49,822 nt of DNA from an uncultured bacterium (GCA_949294095.1 CASFFZ010000013.1:1-49822), one strand, 5' to 3'. Positions 1 through 8,491 are shown, counted from the first letter of the stretch. Notes: a model not told the origin generated them from the sequence alone. Numbers and translations are program-made.

Positions 1-1
1 A

Positions 2-124
2 TGTGGTTTTCAAATTGAGGCTATTGAGGAAGCAATGCCTCCGGCAGATATGATGGGTATGCCGGGAATGTGTAATGAAATGCGTAGACCTATGATGTTG
101 TTGGTTAAGGTTAAAAAGGTTTAA
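2..124 (+). CDS. C-terminal 40 codons of an unknown protein (truncated by window edge)
   Basis: An open frame enters from the left edge and ends at the TAA at 122-124, followed directly by a second TAA. The visible tail is Met-rich (PADMMGMPGM around residues 15-24) and ends in a basic stretch (LLVKVKKV). I do not recognise it. It sits just upstream of a terminator and of a DUF3847 protein typical of Firmicutes mobilizable elements, so it may belong to the same element; this is inference from position only. The 5' end lies outside the window. Confidence 0.45.
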   Translation, partial: CGFQIEAIEEAMPPADMMGMPGMCNEMRRPMMLLVKVKKV

Positions 125-185
125 TAAACAACTTCCAGTTTATCGGGCAGATAACGCCTACTCAATAACAGAATACACCAACTGA

Positions 186-226
186 GAGTAGCTATTTTCA
201 CACAGAAAGTGGCTGCTCTTTTCTTT
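186..226 (+). terminator. Rho-independent terminator
   Basis: A 12-bp stem (186-197 with 207-218, several G-U pairs in RNA) with an A/C-rich loop is followed by a T-rich run (219-228). It would end transcription of the gene that enters from the left edge and separates it from the DUF3847 gene. Confidence 0.6.
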
Positions 227-255
227 TAGCCATAAGCAGAAAGAAGCGACCAACT

Positions 256-492
256 ATGACAAAACCGAGAGAGAAAACCCGTGAGGAGCTGCAAGCCGAG
301 ATTGAGGACGGAAAGAAGAAAATCCGGCAGTTTGAAAACCTGGAGAAAATCATCAAGCAGAAGCTATCCGTCGAGGAACGCAAGGCGAGGAACCACAGGC
401 TTTGTAAGCGCGGCGGCTTCATGGAGAGCCTTGTGCCGGAGCTGATTGCCATGCCGGACGAGGACGCGATCATACTTGACCAACAATACTAA
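256..492 (+). CDS. DUF3847-family mobile-element protein, probably C-terminally truncated
   Basis: This 78-residue, highly charged helical protein has the signature I associate with DUF3847: a coiled-coil N-terminal half (MTKPREKTREELQAEIE), then KIRQFEN, and the core KARNHRLCKRGGFMESL (around residues 40-56). Family members are found next to MobA/MobL relaxases in Firmicutes conjugative or mobilizable elements and their function is unknown. Family members I recall run somewhat longer past the LVPEL segment, so the end (DAIILDQQY) may be a truncation or out-of-frame ending near 470-490. No relaxase follows: the next gene is an ordinary host-type lipoprotein. The likely reading is the remnant of an element whose right end lies near 490-540. 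The start ATG has only a weak ribosome site. Confidence 0.6.
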   Translation: MTKPREKTREELQAEIEDGKKKIRQFENLEKIIKQKLSVEERKARNHRLCKRGGFMESLVPELIAMPDEDAIILDQQY

Positions 493-567
493 CTCTCAGC
501 AGTAGGAAGCCGCTTGATGTTATATTCTTAAACCTTCCAGTTTCAAGTTGGCGAAAATAATCAAACC

Positions 568-1050
568 ATGTGTAACAAGAAATCAAACCTTGTGTTCTTT
601 TACAGTAGTTTTTTGACCAGTTTGTCGGCCGTTATTCTTTTGCTTTCTGCCTGCCAAGCCAAGCAGGCAGAAAGCAACGCGCTTGACGCGAAACCGCAAA
701 ACGCCTTGACTATGAACATTCTGATTAACCAAAAATCTTTTCCCGTCATTTTGGCGGATAACCCCACCGCACGCGCCTTTGCCGAGAGGGCGCCGCTGAC
801 GGTTACCATGAACGATTTAAACGACAACGAAAAATATCATTATCTTTCCCGCCCGCTGCCGGCCCAACCCAAAACGGCCGGGCACATTAAAGCAGGGGAT
901 TTAATGCTGTTTGGAAACGATTGTTTAGTGCTTTTTTACAAAGATTTTCCTTCCAGCTACCGCTACACCCGCATCGGCACGGTGCAAAACCCGCAGCAAT
1001 GGGTGCCGATGCTGGGCAACAATACGGTAACGGTTACGTTTTCCCGCTGA
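568..1050 (+). CDS. Cyclophilin-like fold lipoprotein
   Basis: A 160-residue protein with a long hydrophobic signal segment (residues 8-28) ending in a lipobox (LSAC, Cys29), so probably a lipoprotein. The mature part matches the small cyclophilin-like domain (PF18050 type): a strand NILINQKSFPVIL, the segment NPTARAFAERAPLTVTMND, an aromatic patch near YHYLSRPLP, then GDLMLFGNDCLVLFYKDF and a final Y-R-IG strand. This family shares the cyclophilin barrel but usually lacks prolyl isomerase catalytic residues; its role is not established. It is the first gene to the right of the mobile-element debris and looks like a single-gene unit. The start codon has no strong Shine-Dalgarno. Confidence 0.7.
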   Translation: MCNKKSNLVFFYSSFLTSLSAVILLLSACQAKQAESNALDAKPQNALTMNILINQKSFPVILADNPTARAFAERAPLTVTMNDLNDNEKYHYLSRPLPAQPKTAGHIKAGDLMLFGNDCLVLFYKDFPSSYRYTRIGTVQNPQQWVPMLGNNTVTVTFSR

Positions 1051-1085
1051 GATTTGCCCCTGTTTCTAACGGGCACCGCGCCAAA

Positions 1086-1120
1086 TTGCCACGTGCATTT
1101 TTTGCTAAAGTACGTGGCAA
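1086..1120. other. Inverted repeat between lipoprotein and Septknot genes
   Basis: A perfect 9-bp inverted repeat (1086-1094 with 1112-1120) with a 17-nt loop. There is no T-tract right after it on the plus strand, so it is a poor terminator. It may be a weak terminator or an operator for the downstream gene, whose likely -10 (TATCAT near 1138-1143) follows. Confidence 0.35.
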
Positions 1121-1160
1121 AAAGACGTTTTTCTTGCTATCATACTAAACAGGAACCCCT

Positions 1161-1475
1161 ATGAAAAAATATATGATAACCATCGCCCTGTGTATATGCG
1201 CTGCGCTGGCTTACGCCGGGCAAATTGCGGACGACTGCACCTATAACGGAATTCCCTTATACGGCCGGGTGCAGGTGGTGGACTTTATGGCCGACTTTAC
1301 CGTCCAAAAAGTTTCCTTCCTGCCGGACTTGCGGGTAAAAGATACGCCTTCTTTCCCCAGCCAATGCGGGGAATGGCAATTTGTGGAATTTATGCCGGAT
1401 TTCACGATTCAATATGTAGATTTTTTGCCGGATTTTACCATTCAAATGGTGGATTTTGCCCCCGGCCTTCCGTAA
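1161..1475 (+). CDS. Septknot (7(1) knot) family exported protein
   Basis: A 104-residue protein with a clear signal peptide (MKKYMITIALCICAALAYA, cleavage after residue 19) and a mature part built of short repeats of the pattern V-x-F-x-x-D-x-x-[VI]-Q: VDFMADFTVQ, VSFLPDLRVK, VEFMPDFTIQ, VDFLPDFTIQ, ending VDFAPGLP, with the diagnostic NGIPLYGRV near the mature N-terminus and CGEWQF in the middle. This is the signature I recall for the Pfam Septknot family (PF19647), whose predicted structure is a seven-crossing 7(1) knot. Function is unknown. Two Cys (in CTYNG and QCGEW) could form a disulfide. Single-gene unit closed by a strong terminator. Assignment is from memory of the repeat pattern. 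Confidence 0.75.
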   Translation: MKKYMITIALCICAALAYAGQIADDCTYNGIPLYGRVQVVDFMADFTVQKVSFLPDLRVKDTPSFPSQCGEWQFVEFMPDFTIQYVDFLPDFTIQMVDFAPGLP

Positions 1476-1494
1476 AACTACGCTTTACGCCCAT

Positions 1495-1526
1495 AAAAAA
1501 GCTCCCCGGCCGGGGGAGCTTTTTTA
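1495..1526. terminator. Bidirectional terminator between Septknot gene and ppa
   Basis: A 13-bp stem flanked by A6 and T6 (AAAAAAGCTCCCC, GGCC loop, GGGGGAGCTTTTTT) lies between two convergent genes and can serve both strands. Confidence 0.9.
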
Positions 1527-1541
1527 ACTGTACGGACAAGA

Positions 1542-2123
1542 TTATTTTTCGCAGTAGTGGGAAAAATTGCTGTACGTAACGAATTTTTCTTCATACGCAA
1601 TAAACGCTTCCTGCAAAATTTTAACGGCTGTTTTCTTGTCAAAAATTTTTTCCACTACTACGCTCTTATTTTCCAGCTTTTTATAATCTTCAAAAAAGCT
1701 CATCGTTTCCGAAACCAAATGTTCCGGCAGCTGGGAAATATCCGTGTAGTGGCTGACGTTCGGGTCGCCCTGTGCTACGCCGATGATTTTATCGTCGGCT
1801 TCGCCGTTGTCCAACATGCGCATCACGCCAATAATGCGCGCCGGCACAATGCACAGCGGCACCACTTCAGCCTGGGAAAGAATCAAAATGTCCAGCGGGT
1901 CTCTGTCCGCCCCGTAGGTGCGGGGGATAAAACCGTAGTTGGCGGGATAATATACGGAAGAATATAACACGCGGTCTAAACGCAAAAGGCCGCTTTCTTT
2001 GTCCAACTCGTATTTGGCACGGGTGCCTTTGGGAATTTCAATAACGCCGTTTACCACATCCGGCAGGGTTCTTTTGTCGCCGGGGGACACATGGTGCCAA
2101 GGATTAAAATTACTTGTAAACAT
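1542..2123 (-). CDS. ppa: Inorganic pyrophosphatase, family I
   Basis: Soluble family I pyrophosphatase that hydrolyses PPi to two phosphates in the cytoplasm and drives biosynthetic reactions. The 193-residue length fits the family. Visible landmarks: KYELDKESG (38-45), [14 protein letters not shown] (58-71), the metal-binding signature DRDPLD (73-78), and the second acidic pair ADD (109-111). The start at 2123 is preceded on the minus strand by an AGAGGTAGAG ribosome site. Convergent with the Septknot gene across a shared terminator and divergent from the barrel gene at 2259. Confidence 0.97.
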   Translation of the reverse strand: MFTSNFNPWHHVSPGDKRTLPDVVNGVIEIPKGTRAKYELDKESGLLRLDRVLYSSVYYPANYGFIPRTYGADRDPLDILILSQAEVVPLCIVPARIIGVMRMLDNGEADDKIIGVAQGDPNVSHYTDISQLPEHLVSETMSFFEDYKKLENKSVVVEKIFDKKTAVKILQEAFIAYEEKFVTYSNFSHYCEK

Positions 2124-2258
2124 CTCTACCTCTTTTCTCTTTAATTTACTTTTTAATTATAGCAATTATCTAGCCTGCCTTGCCTGCTGGCTCCGACATA
2201 TTGATTTTCTCATTCAAAACCGCTCTCATAACGCTATATTAAACCGGAGGATTTTCCC

Positions 2259-2849
2259 ATGAAAAAACTGCTTCTTACCCTATTTTGTGTATCTGTCTTT
2301 GCCCCTTTCGCACCGGCGGGAGATTGGGGGGCTGCCGTAAAGTTGGGTTACGGCGAAAATGACCCCAAAACGATGCAAGACCTGTTTGACTACGCTACGG
2401 CCTATAACCGCGAGTTGAGCAAGTCGGGCGGGATTTTTGCGTTGGAAGTCTTGCACGAATGGCCTTATTCCGGGGAAAACAAAATCGGCGTCAAGGCCGG
2501 CCTGGATTTTTACGGCGAAAATGAGCTAAAGTTACACGGCTTGGGAACCGCCACGGAAGAAACCTATGCCATCCCGGTAACCGTCTATTATAAATGGGAC
2601 AACGGCCTGCAAAACTGGAGTTATTGGCTCGGCCTGGGGCTAAGCTACATCCATACGGAGCTCGATGACCTCAGCGACAGCAAATTTTTCCCGCACATTA
2701 CCGGCGGGGTAGAGTACCGCTTTACGCAGGCCTTTGCCTTGGGATTGGATCTGAAATATAACTTTTCCGCCAAAATCACAAAAGACGGAGCCGTTATTTC
2801 TGACCGTTCCGGCTTGAGCGCAGCCTTGGCCGGCCGTTTTTATTTTTAA
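2259..2849 (+). CDS. Outer-membrane beta-barrel protein (porin-like)
   Basis: A 196-residue protein with a signal peptide (MKKLLLTLFCVSVFAPFAPAG) followed by alternating amphipathic strands such as WGAAVKLGYGE, KIGVKAGLDFYG, NWSYWLGLGLSYIHTEL and AFALGLDLKYNFSAKI, ending in a terminal aromatic residue (GRFYF), the classic signal for outer-membrane barrel insertion. The size suits an 8-stranded OmpA/OmpX-like barrel. No periplasmic OmpA domain is present. The start is fixed by a GGAGG site 8 nt upstream. Specific function cannot be read from the sequence. Single-gene unit. Confidence 0.75.
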   Translation: MKKLLLTLFCVSVFAPFAPAGDWGAAVKLGYGENDPKTMQDLFDYATAYNRELSKSGGIFALEVLHEWPYSGENKIGVKAGLDFYGENELKLHGLGTATEETYAIPVTVYYKWDNGLQNWSYWLGLGLSYIHTELDDLSDSKFFPHITGGVEYRFTQAFALGLDLKYNFSAKITKDGAVISDRSGLSAALAGRFYF

Positions 2850-2856
2850 TATCTTC

Positions 2857-2884
2857 AGCCCCGTTTTATAACGGGGCTTTTTTA
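2857..2884 (+). terminator. Rho-independent terminator
   Basis: A 9-bp GC-rich stem (2857-2865 with 2870-2878), TTAT loop and a T-run; ends the barrel gene. Confidence 0.9.
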
Positions 2885-2903
2885 TGCTCTTTTTTATACT
2901 ATT

Positions 2904-2933
2904 TTGCCCGTTCCATATTTGATAAAATAATAT
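2904..2933 (+). promoter_or_regulatory. ldh promoter
   Basis: TTGCCC (2904-2909), 18-nt spacer, TAATAT (2928-2933), then an AAGGAGA ribosome site at 2943-2949 and the ATG at 2955. Confidence 0.55.
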
Positions 2934-2954
2934 ATATAGACTAAGGAGAATGGT

Positions 2955-3911
2955 ATGGAACAAAATTTCGTGAATTTTAACAAAGTGGGAATTATCGGCT
3001 GCGGATTTGTAGGGGCGGCCTCGGCCTTTAGCTTAATGCAAAGCGGCCTGTTTACCGAAATGGTGCTGATTGACAGCGACCAAGCCCGCGCCGAAGGCGA
3101 AGCGCTGGACATCAGCCACGGCATTCCGTTTGCCAAACCGATGGAAATTTATGCCGGCAATTATGATGATTTAAAAGACGCAGGCCTTATCATTATTACC
3201 GCCGGCGCCAACCAGAAACCCGGCGAAACCCGGCTGGATCTGGTCAAAAAGAACATCGCTATCTTTAAATCCATTATTCCCGAAATTACCAAACGGGATT
3301 TTAAAGGCATTTTGCTCATTGTGGCCAACCCGGTGGATATTTTAACTTCCGTAGCCCTGAAACTCAGCGGTTACGCGCCCAACCGCGTGCTGGGATCCGG
3401 CACCGTGCTTGACACCGCCCGCTTAAAATACAATTTGGGCCAGCACTTAAACGTGGACAGCCGCAGCGTGCACGCCTTTATCATCGGCGAACACGGCGAC
3501 AGCGAAATCGCCGCTTGGAGCTGCGCCAACGTGTCGGGCATTAAGCTGGACAAATTCTGCGAAATGCGCGGGCACTTTAACCACCAGGAAGCCACCCGCA
3601 AAATTGCCGAGGACGTCAAAAACAGCGCCTACGAAATCATCGCCCGCAAAAAAGCCACCTATTACGGGATTGCCATGTCCGTCAAACGCATTTGCGAGGC
3701 TATCGTGCGGGACGAAAAATCCATCCTGCCGATTTCTGCCCAAATGAACGGGGAATACGGCATCAGCGGCGTGGCGCTCAGCTTGCCGGCCATCGTCAAC
3801 CGCCAAGGGGTGGAAACGCATGTGCCCCTGCAGTTAAACGAGGAAGAAGTGGCCGCGCTTAAAAAATCGGCCGATACGCTTAAAAAAATCTTGGAAGAAA
3901 ATAAAATTTAA
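2955..3911 (+). CDS. ldh: L-lactate dehydrogenase
   Basis: NAD-dependent L-lactate dehydrogenase that regenerates NAD+ by reducing pyruvate at the end of glycolysis. The 318 residues show the Rossmann glycine motif GCGFVG (15-20) with Asp40 after the second strand (NAD rather than NADP), the mobile loop NQKPGETRLDLV (86-97), catalytic LDTAR (Asp153, Arg156) and the proton-relay His180 in GEHGDSE. The Gln at position 87, where malate dehydrogenases carry Arg, indicates lactate specificity. The loop Arg93 is also conserved. It fits with the gap, pyk and pgk genes of this window. Own promoter and terminator, so monocistronic. Confidence 0.95.
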   Translation: MEQNFVNFNKVGIIGCGFVGAASAFSLMQSGLFTEMVLIDSDQARAEGEALDISHGIPFAKPMEIYAGNYDDLKDAGLIIITAGANQKPGETRLDLVKKNIAIFKSIIPEITKRDFKGILLIVANPVDILTSVALKLSGYAPNRVLGSGTVLDTARLKYNLGQHLNVDSRSVHAFIIGEHGDSEIAAWSCANVSGIKLDKFCEMRGHFNHQEATRKIAEDVKNSAYEIIARKKATYYGIAMSVKRICEAIVRDEKSILPISAQMNGEYGISGVALSLPAIVNRQGVETHVPLQLNEEEVAALKKSADTLKKILEENKI

Positions 3912-3927
3912 GTTTTCTTCGCCCGCA

Positions 3928-3958
3928 AATACCCGCCCGTTGGGCGGGTATTTTTTTT
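3928..3958 (+). terminator. Rho-independent terminator of ldh
   Basis: An 11-bp stem (AATACCCGCCC with GGGCGGGTATT), GTT loop, T8 tail. Confidence 0.93.
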
Positions 3959-4031
3959 AAGACGGCTCTTTTCGGCGCTCCGCAACAGGCCCGCACAACA
4001 CCCGCAAAATCAGCTGAAAAACGCTTGTGCT

Positions 4032-4043
4032 GGAGCCGGCTCC
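4032..4043. promoter_or_regulatory. 12-bp perfect palindrome in the DUF1893 gene promoter region
   Basis: GGAGCCGGCTCC lies just upstream of a TATACT -10 candidate (4050-4055) and downstream of TTGTGC (4025-4030). A perfect palindrome in this position could be an operator or simply a chance GC-rich hairpin; nothing else in the window shares it. Confidence 0.3.
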
Positions 4044-4084
4044 ATATTCTATACTATAAATATCCCACTACACAGGAGAACGCC

Positions 4085-4585
4085 ATGCCAAAACTCATCG
4101 GTTTATTGATCGGTTGTTTGCTGTTATGTGCCTGCAGCAGCACGCCGCAACGCACGCTTTCGCAGGAAGAACTGCTGGCCCTTGCCAAAGGGCATGATTT
4201 AGTGGCCGTCTTTCCGGACGGGCGCATTGAAACCTACAACGGCCGCGGCTTAGGCCCGCTGTTAAAACACCTGGAAACAGGCAATTTAAAAGGCGCCCAA
4301 ATGTACGATAAAGTAACCGGCCGGGCCTCGGCCTTGCTGCTTGCCTACGGGGGAGCGGCCAGTTTGCACACGGGAATGCTTTCCAAAGAAGCGATTTCCA
4401 TCTTAAAAAAGTACCACATCGCCTACACGGCCGACAAAGAGGTGGACTATATTTTAAATCGCTCTAAAACCGGCAGCTGCCCTATGGAAACGGCCGCCCG
4501 CCCCTTAGACGACGCCCAAGCGGCTTTCCCGATTTTAAAAGCGGGGTTTGAAAAGCTGACGGCTCAAAACTATACCGGGAAATAA
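4085..4585 (+). CDS. DUF1893 (TM1506-like) lipoprotein
   Basis: A 166-residue protein from the ATG at 4085, chosen because it has a CAGGAGA ribosome site and opens directly with a lipoprotein signal (MPKLIGLLIGCLLLCAC, lipidated Cys17). The mature domain matches DUF1893, the family of Thermotoga TM1506, which adopts a cytidine-deaminase-like fold: HDLVAVFPDGRIETY near residue 36, GAQMYDKVTGRASALLLAYGG, SLHTGMLSKEAI, and the C-terminal NRSKTGSCPMET. The family has no established reaction. Export and lipidation of this domain is uncommon to my knowledge, since the best known member is cytoplasmic. Single-gene unit with its own terminator. Confidence 0.75.
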   Translation: MPKLIGLLIGCLLLCACSSTPQRTLSQEELLALAKGHDLVAVFPDGRIETYNGRGLGPLLKHLETGNLKGAQMYDKVTGRASALLLAYGGAASLHTGMLSKEAISILKKYHIAYTADKEVDYILNRSKTGSCPMETAARPLDDAQAAFPILKAGFEKLTAQNYTGK

Positions 4586-4605
4586 ACTTCCTCCGCGTCC
4601 TATTG

Positions 4606-4633
4606 AAAAGGCCTACTGCAAAGTAGGCCTTTT
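4606..4633 (+). terminator. Rho-independent terminator
   Basis: A perfect 12-bp stem (4606-4617 with 4622-4633), GCAA tetraloop, T4 end. Confidence 0.85.
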
Positions 4634-4638
4634 GACCC

Positions 4639-4667
4639 TTGTTTACGCCGAAAGGGATTGGTAAGAT
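4639..4667 (+). promoter_or_regulatory. Leaderless-type promoter of the secreted protease gene
   Basis: TTGTTT (4639-4644), 17-nt spacer, TAAGAT (4662-4667), then only 6 nt to the ATG at 4674. No Shine-Dalgarno is present, so the transcript probably starts at or next to the start codon. Confidence 0.6.
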
Positions 4668-4673
4668 ATTCGT

Positions 4674-5996
4674 ATGAGAAAAACTTTCTTTTTCCTTTTT
4701 CTGTTAATGCTGGCTTTCCAGGGCGTTGCACACGCGCAAGGGAAATCCAAACTCATTACGTCTACTCTTAAAGCGGCTACGGAAAAATCCGTTTCCGGTT
4801 TTTCCAAAGGGTCGCTTGAAACTGTTCTTCCCAAAATGTCGCCGGCGGCCTCTCTTCCGGGCACGCTTCGCTCCAAATCGGCCGTACCCGCCATAACCGA
4901 AAACGCCATCTGGGAAAAACTGCAGGAACTGCAGCAGGAAGTAAATTCGCTGCGCAAAGCCAACATTGAACTCAAAGCCTCCGCCGTTACAAACGCCATT
5001 CCGTCGGATGCATATATTTTCCAAGCCCGCGAAACGGATGACATGAACCAGCACTCCAACCTCTTTTCCGGCGCGGTCTTTTCAATTGATTATCAAGGAA
5101 AGAAAGAAGTGTACGGCGTCATCGCCACGCATGCCATCGCCGGAGACACGATGGAAAAATACTCTCTGCACAAAACTTTCACGGCAATCATTTATAAAAA
5201 CGGTTTGCAGAAATTAGTTCCGGTGGAAGTGGTGGCCGTTTCACCCCAAAGCATGCTGGATGTTGCCTTGGTTAAATTCCCCGCGGAGATAGAGCCGCTG
5301 TTGCTGCCCTACCGCTTGGGCACCATTACCGATGAAATCAGTTTAATTTCCAAGGGGTTTTCCGGCCCGGTGCCCACAGCCGTAAGCAACCGGGAAATCA
5401 TCGCCTGTACGCCGCTTTCCATCCGCACCACGATGCCGCTGGAACGCATGGCGCGCCCCGGTTTATGCGGAAGCGCCGTATTAAATTCCAAAAACGAGTT
5501 GGTAGGCATTCACACCGGCAGCCTCTACAGCACCGCCGGAGAAACCGCCGACATTGCCTACGCCACGCCGGCCTATTACCTCAAAAATTTGGTGGAAGCT
5601 TACCACAACCCGGGCAAAGGCACCTTTCCGTTTATGTTAAACGGCCAAAAAATAGCCGATTTTGCCATAGAAGAATACATCACCCATCTTTCGCTTTTGG
5701 ATGCCGAAAAACACATGCTTTGGCAGCTGCAAGTGCCTTTTAAATTGCCCTATTCTAAATTACAGGAAGCCTTGGAAAATTATCCGCAGGCCAAGTTTTT
5801 ACAGCTTACCACCCGCCACGCTTCGTGGACGGAAGACGGCTATGCTTTTGTGGAAAACCGCACCAAGGCCGACCGCAACAAAAAGACCACCTACACCTAT
5901 GACCTGCAGGAACAAAAATTGCTGACGGCTTTTCAGTCGGTCTATAACCCCACGCTCCGCCAGCGCAAAACAATTAAAATTTATCCGCAGTTATAA
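4674..5996 (+). CDS. Secreted chymotrypsin-fold protease with Cys at the nucleophile position
   Basis: A 440-residue exported protein: signal peptide (residues 1-21, AHA cleavage), a low-complexity and then coiled-coil stretch (about 75-102, EKLQELQQEVNSLRKANIEL), a chymotrypsin-like domain (about 125-310) and a unique C-terminal domain (about 315-440). The triad is readable: His153 in GVIATHAIAG, Asp196 in MLDVALVKF, and RPGLCGSAV at 261-269, where bacterial members have G-x-S-G. Cys265 therefore occupies the catalytic Ser position, as in viral 3C-like proteases (GxCGG). The distal LVGIHTGS strand is also typical. Substrate unknown. Monocistronic, with a leaderless-type promoter and strong terminator. 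Whether it is active is not known. Confidence 0.75.
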   Translation: MRKTFFFLFLLMLAFQGVAHAQGKSKLITSTLKAATEKSVSGFSKGSLETVLPKMSPAASLPGTLRSKSAVPAITENAIWEKLQELQQEVNSLRKANIELKASAVTNAIPSDAYIFQARETDDMNQHSNLFSGAVFSIDYQGKKEVYGVIATHAIAGDTMEKYSLHKTFTAIIYKNGLQKLVPVEVVAVSPQSMLDVALVKFPAEIEPLLLPYRLGTITDEISLISKGFSGPVPTAVSNREIIACTPLSIRTTMPLERMARPGLCGSAVLNSKNELVGIHTGSLYSTAGETADIAYATPAYYLKNLVEAYHNPGKGTFPFMLNGQKIADFAIEEYITHLSLLDAEKHMLWQLQVPFKLPYSKLQEALENYPQAKFLQLTTRHASWTEDGYAFVENRTKADRNKKTTYTYDLQEQKLLTAFQSVYNPTLRQRKTIKIYPQL

Positions 5997-6017
5997 AATG
6001 CGCTTTTCATAAACCGA

Positions 6018-6045
6018 AACCGGCGGCCTAAACCGCCGGTTTTTT
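6018..6045 (+). terminator. Rho-independent terminator
   Basis: A 9-bp stem AACCGGCGG/CCGCCGGTT with a 6-nt loop and T6 tail. Confidence 0.9.
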
Positions 6046-6075
6046 GGAGCCTTGGAAAAAGATAGAATAATAAAG

Positions 6076-6576
6076 ATGAACCCGGTAGAAAAAGTAACTC
6101 AATATCTCGCACAGTTCTCGCTGGCAGACCGCCTGATTACGCTGGGCGCTTCCAGCGCAACCGTAGCGCTGGCGGCCCAAGCGCTGGGCTGTCCGCCGGC
6201 CCTGATTGCAAAGACACTCTCTTTTGTGTTAAAAGAGGGGGTTATTTTGCTGGTAACCGCCGGAGACGCAAAAGTAGACAACCCCAAGTATAAGGCCGTA
6301 TTCGGCCAAAAACCCAAAATGCCCGCGGGGGACGAAGTGGAAGCTTTAACGGGTTTTGCCCCGGGGGGCGTATGCCCGTTTGCCGCCAAGGAGGGGGTAA
6401 AAGTATATTTGGACGTTTCGCTAAAACGTTTTAAAACGGTTTACCCCGCCGGGGGGAGCGGAAACACGGCCGTCAAACTGACGCCCGCCGAATTGGAAAC
6501 GGCCTCCCGCGCCGAAAAATGGGTGGACGTCTGTAAAAACTGGCAGGACAGCGCCCCCGCACAGCCTGCCTCGTAA
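6076..6576 (+). CDS. YbaK/EbsC-family aminoacyl-tRNA deacylase
   Basis: A 166-residue cytoplasmic protein of the YbaK/ProX editing superfamily, whose members remove misacylated amino acids from tRNA (for example Cys or Ala from tRNA-Pro). Seen: the conserved lysine in the IAKTLSF segment, the GDAKVDNPKYKA region, TGFAPGGVCPFA (the signature loop) and the C-terminal strand followed by LTPAELE. The ATG at 6076 was preferred over an in-frame TTG at 6052 because a -10-like TAGAAT sits at 6063-6068, seven nt before the ATG; this would again give a leaderless mRNA. Exact tRNA specificity cannot be assigned. Confidence 0.85.
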   Translation: MNPVEKVTQYLAQFSLADRLITLGASSATVALAAQALGCPPALIAKTLSFVLKEGVILLVTAGDAKVDNPKYKAVFGQKPKMPAGDEVEALTGFAPGGVCPFAAKEGVKVYLDVSLKRFKTVYPAGGSGNTAVKLTPAELETASRAEKWVDVCKNWQDSAPAQPAS

Positions 6577-7665
<1,089 letters not shown>

Positions 7666-7680
7666 CTCTAACCCGGTTAG

Positions 7681-7712
7681 AAAAGCGGGCTCCTTTCGGA
7701 GCCCGCTTTTTT
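7681..7712 (+). terminator. Rho-independent terminator of gap
   Basis: A 13-bp stem (AAAAGCGGGCTCC with GGAGCCCGCTTTT), TTTC loop, T-run. Confidence 0.95.
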
Positions 7713-7769
7713 GTTGGCTATTTTTGCCAAATAATTTATAATACGGGTACACCACAGGGAGGATATATT

Positions 7770-8486
7770 ATGAAACGTCTTTACTTTTTGTTTGCACTCG
7801 TATGCATTGCATTTATTCCGGCGGCGGCTTTTGCCAAAACGCCGCAGCTGCACGTAACGGCCGAAGCCGAGGTGCGCGTTCCGCCCGATCGGGCCGCCAT
7901 TACTTTTGGCCTTTTTGAAAAAACGGACAACCTGCGCCAAGGCGCCGAGCGGTTAAATACGGCTTCTTCCCAAATTTTGCAATACCTGCGCACGCGCGGC
8001 GTGGAAGAACGCTTTATCCAAGCGGACAACCTGCAAATTTTGCCGGTGTACGCAACGCCTTACGCCAATCGCCCCCGCCCCGAAAAACTGCAGTACGAAA
8101 TTTCCCAAACGTTTACCGTTACCTTGGAAGATCCCTCCCAATATGAAGATGTTCTGTATGCCTTACTGGAGCGGGGGGTAAACCGCATTACCAATGTTTC
8201 GTTCTATTCCACCCAGCTGCGCCGCTACCGCGACCAAGCCCGCTCGCAGGCTATCGGCGCCGCACGCGAAAAAGCCCGGCTGATGGCCGAGGCGGCGGGC
8301 GTAAAAATAGGGAAATTGCTCTCCCTGCGCGAAGAGGCTGCCCCTTCTTTTGCCGCGCCCCGCTGGACAAGCAACAGCAGCCAAAACGTCCTTGCGCCCG
8401 ATGCTCCCGCCCCGGCCGACAATGCCCCCGCAACCGGCATGATTTCCATCCGCGCGGCGGTAGCGATGACGTATCAAATTAAATGA
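7770..8486 (+). CDS. SIMPL-domain (DUF541) periplasmic protein
   Basis: A 238-residue exported protein with a signal peptide (MKRLYFLFALVCIAFIPAAAFA) and a DUF541/SIMPL domain. Family marks: the opening strand LHVTAEAEVRVPPDRAAITFGL, the NTASSQILQYLRTRGVEERFIQADN helix and strand, the YEISQTFTVTLED strand, and the ARSQAIGAAREKARLMAEAAGVKIG helix followed by a disordered Pro/Ala-rich loop and a final ISIRAAVAMTYQI strand. Family members form periplasmic or surface oligomers of uncertain function (E. coli YggE relates to oxidative stress). GGGAGGA ribosome site 8 nt before the ATG. Confidence 0.9.
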   Translation: MKRLYFLFALVCIAFIPAAAFAKTPQLHVTAEAEVRVPPDRAAITFGLFEKTDNLRQGAERLNTASSQILQYLRTRGVEERFIQADNLQILPVYATPYANRPRPEKLQYEISQTFTVTLEDPSQYEDVLYALLERGVNRITNVSFYSTQLRRYRDQARSQAIGAAREKARLMAEAAGVKIGKLLSLREEAAPSFAAPRWTSNSSQNVLAPDAPAPADNAPATGMISIRAAVAMTYQIK

Positions 8487-8491
8487 TATTC

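Noticed and set aside
4025..4084. Upstream ATG start for the DUF1893 lipoprotein
   Set aside because: It would add 20 residues that span the promoter and ribosome site; the ATG at 4085 opens directly with a lipoprotein signal.
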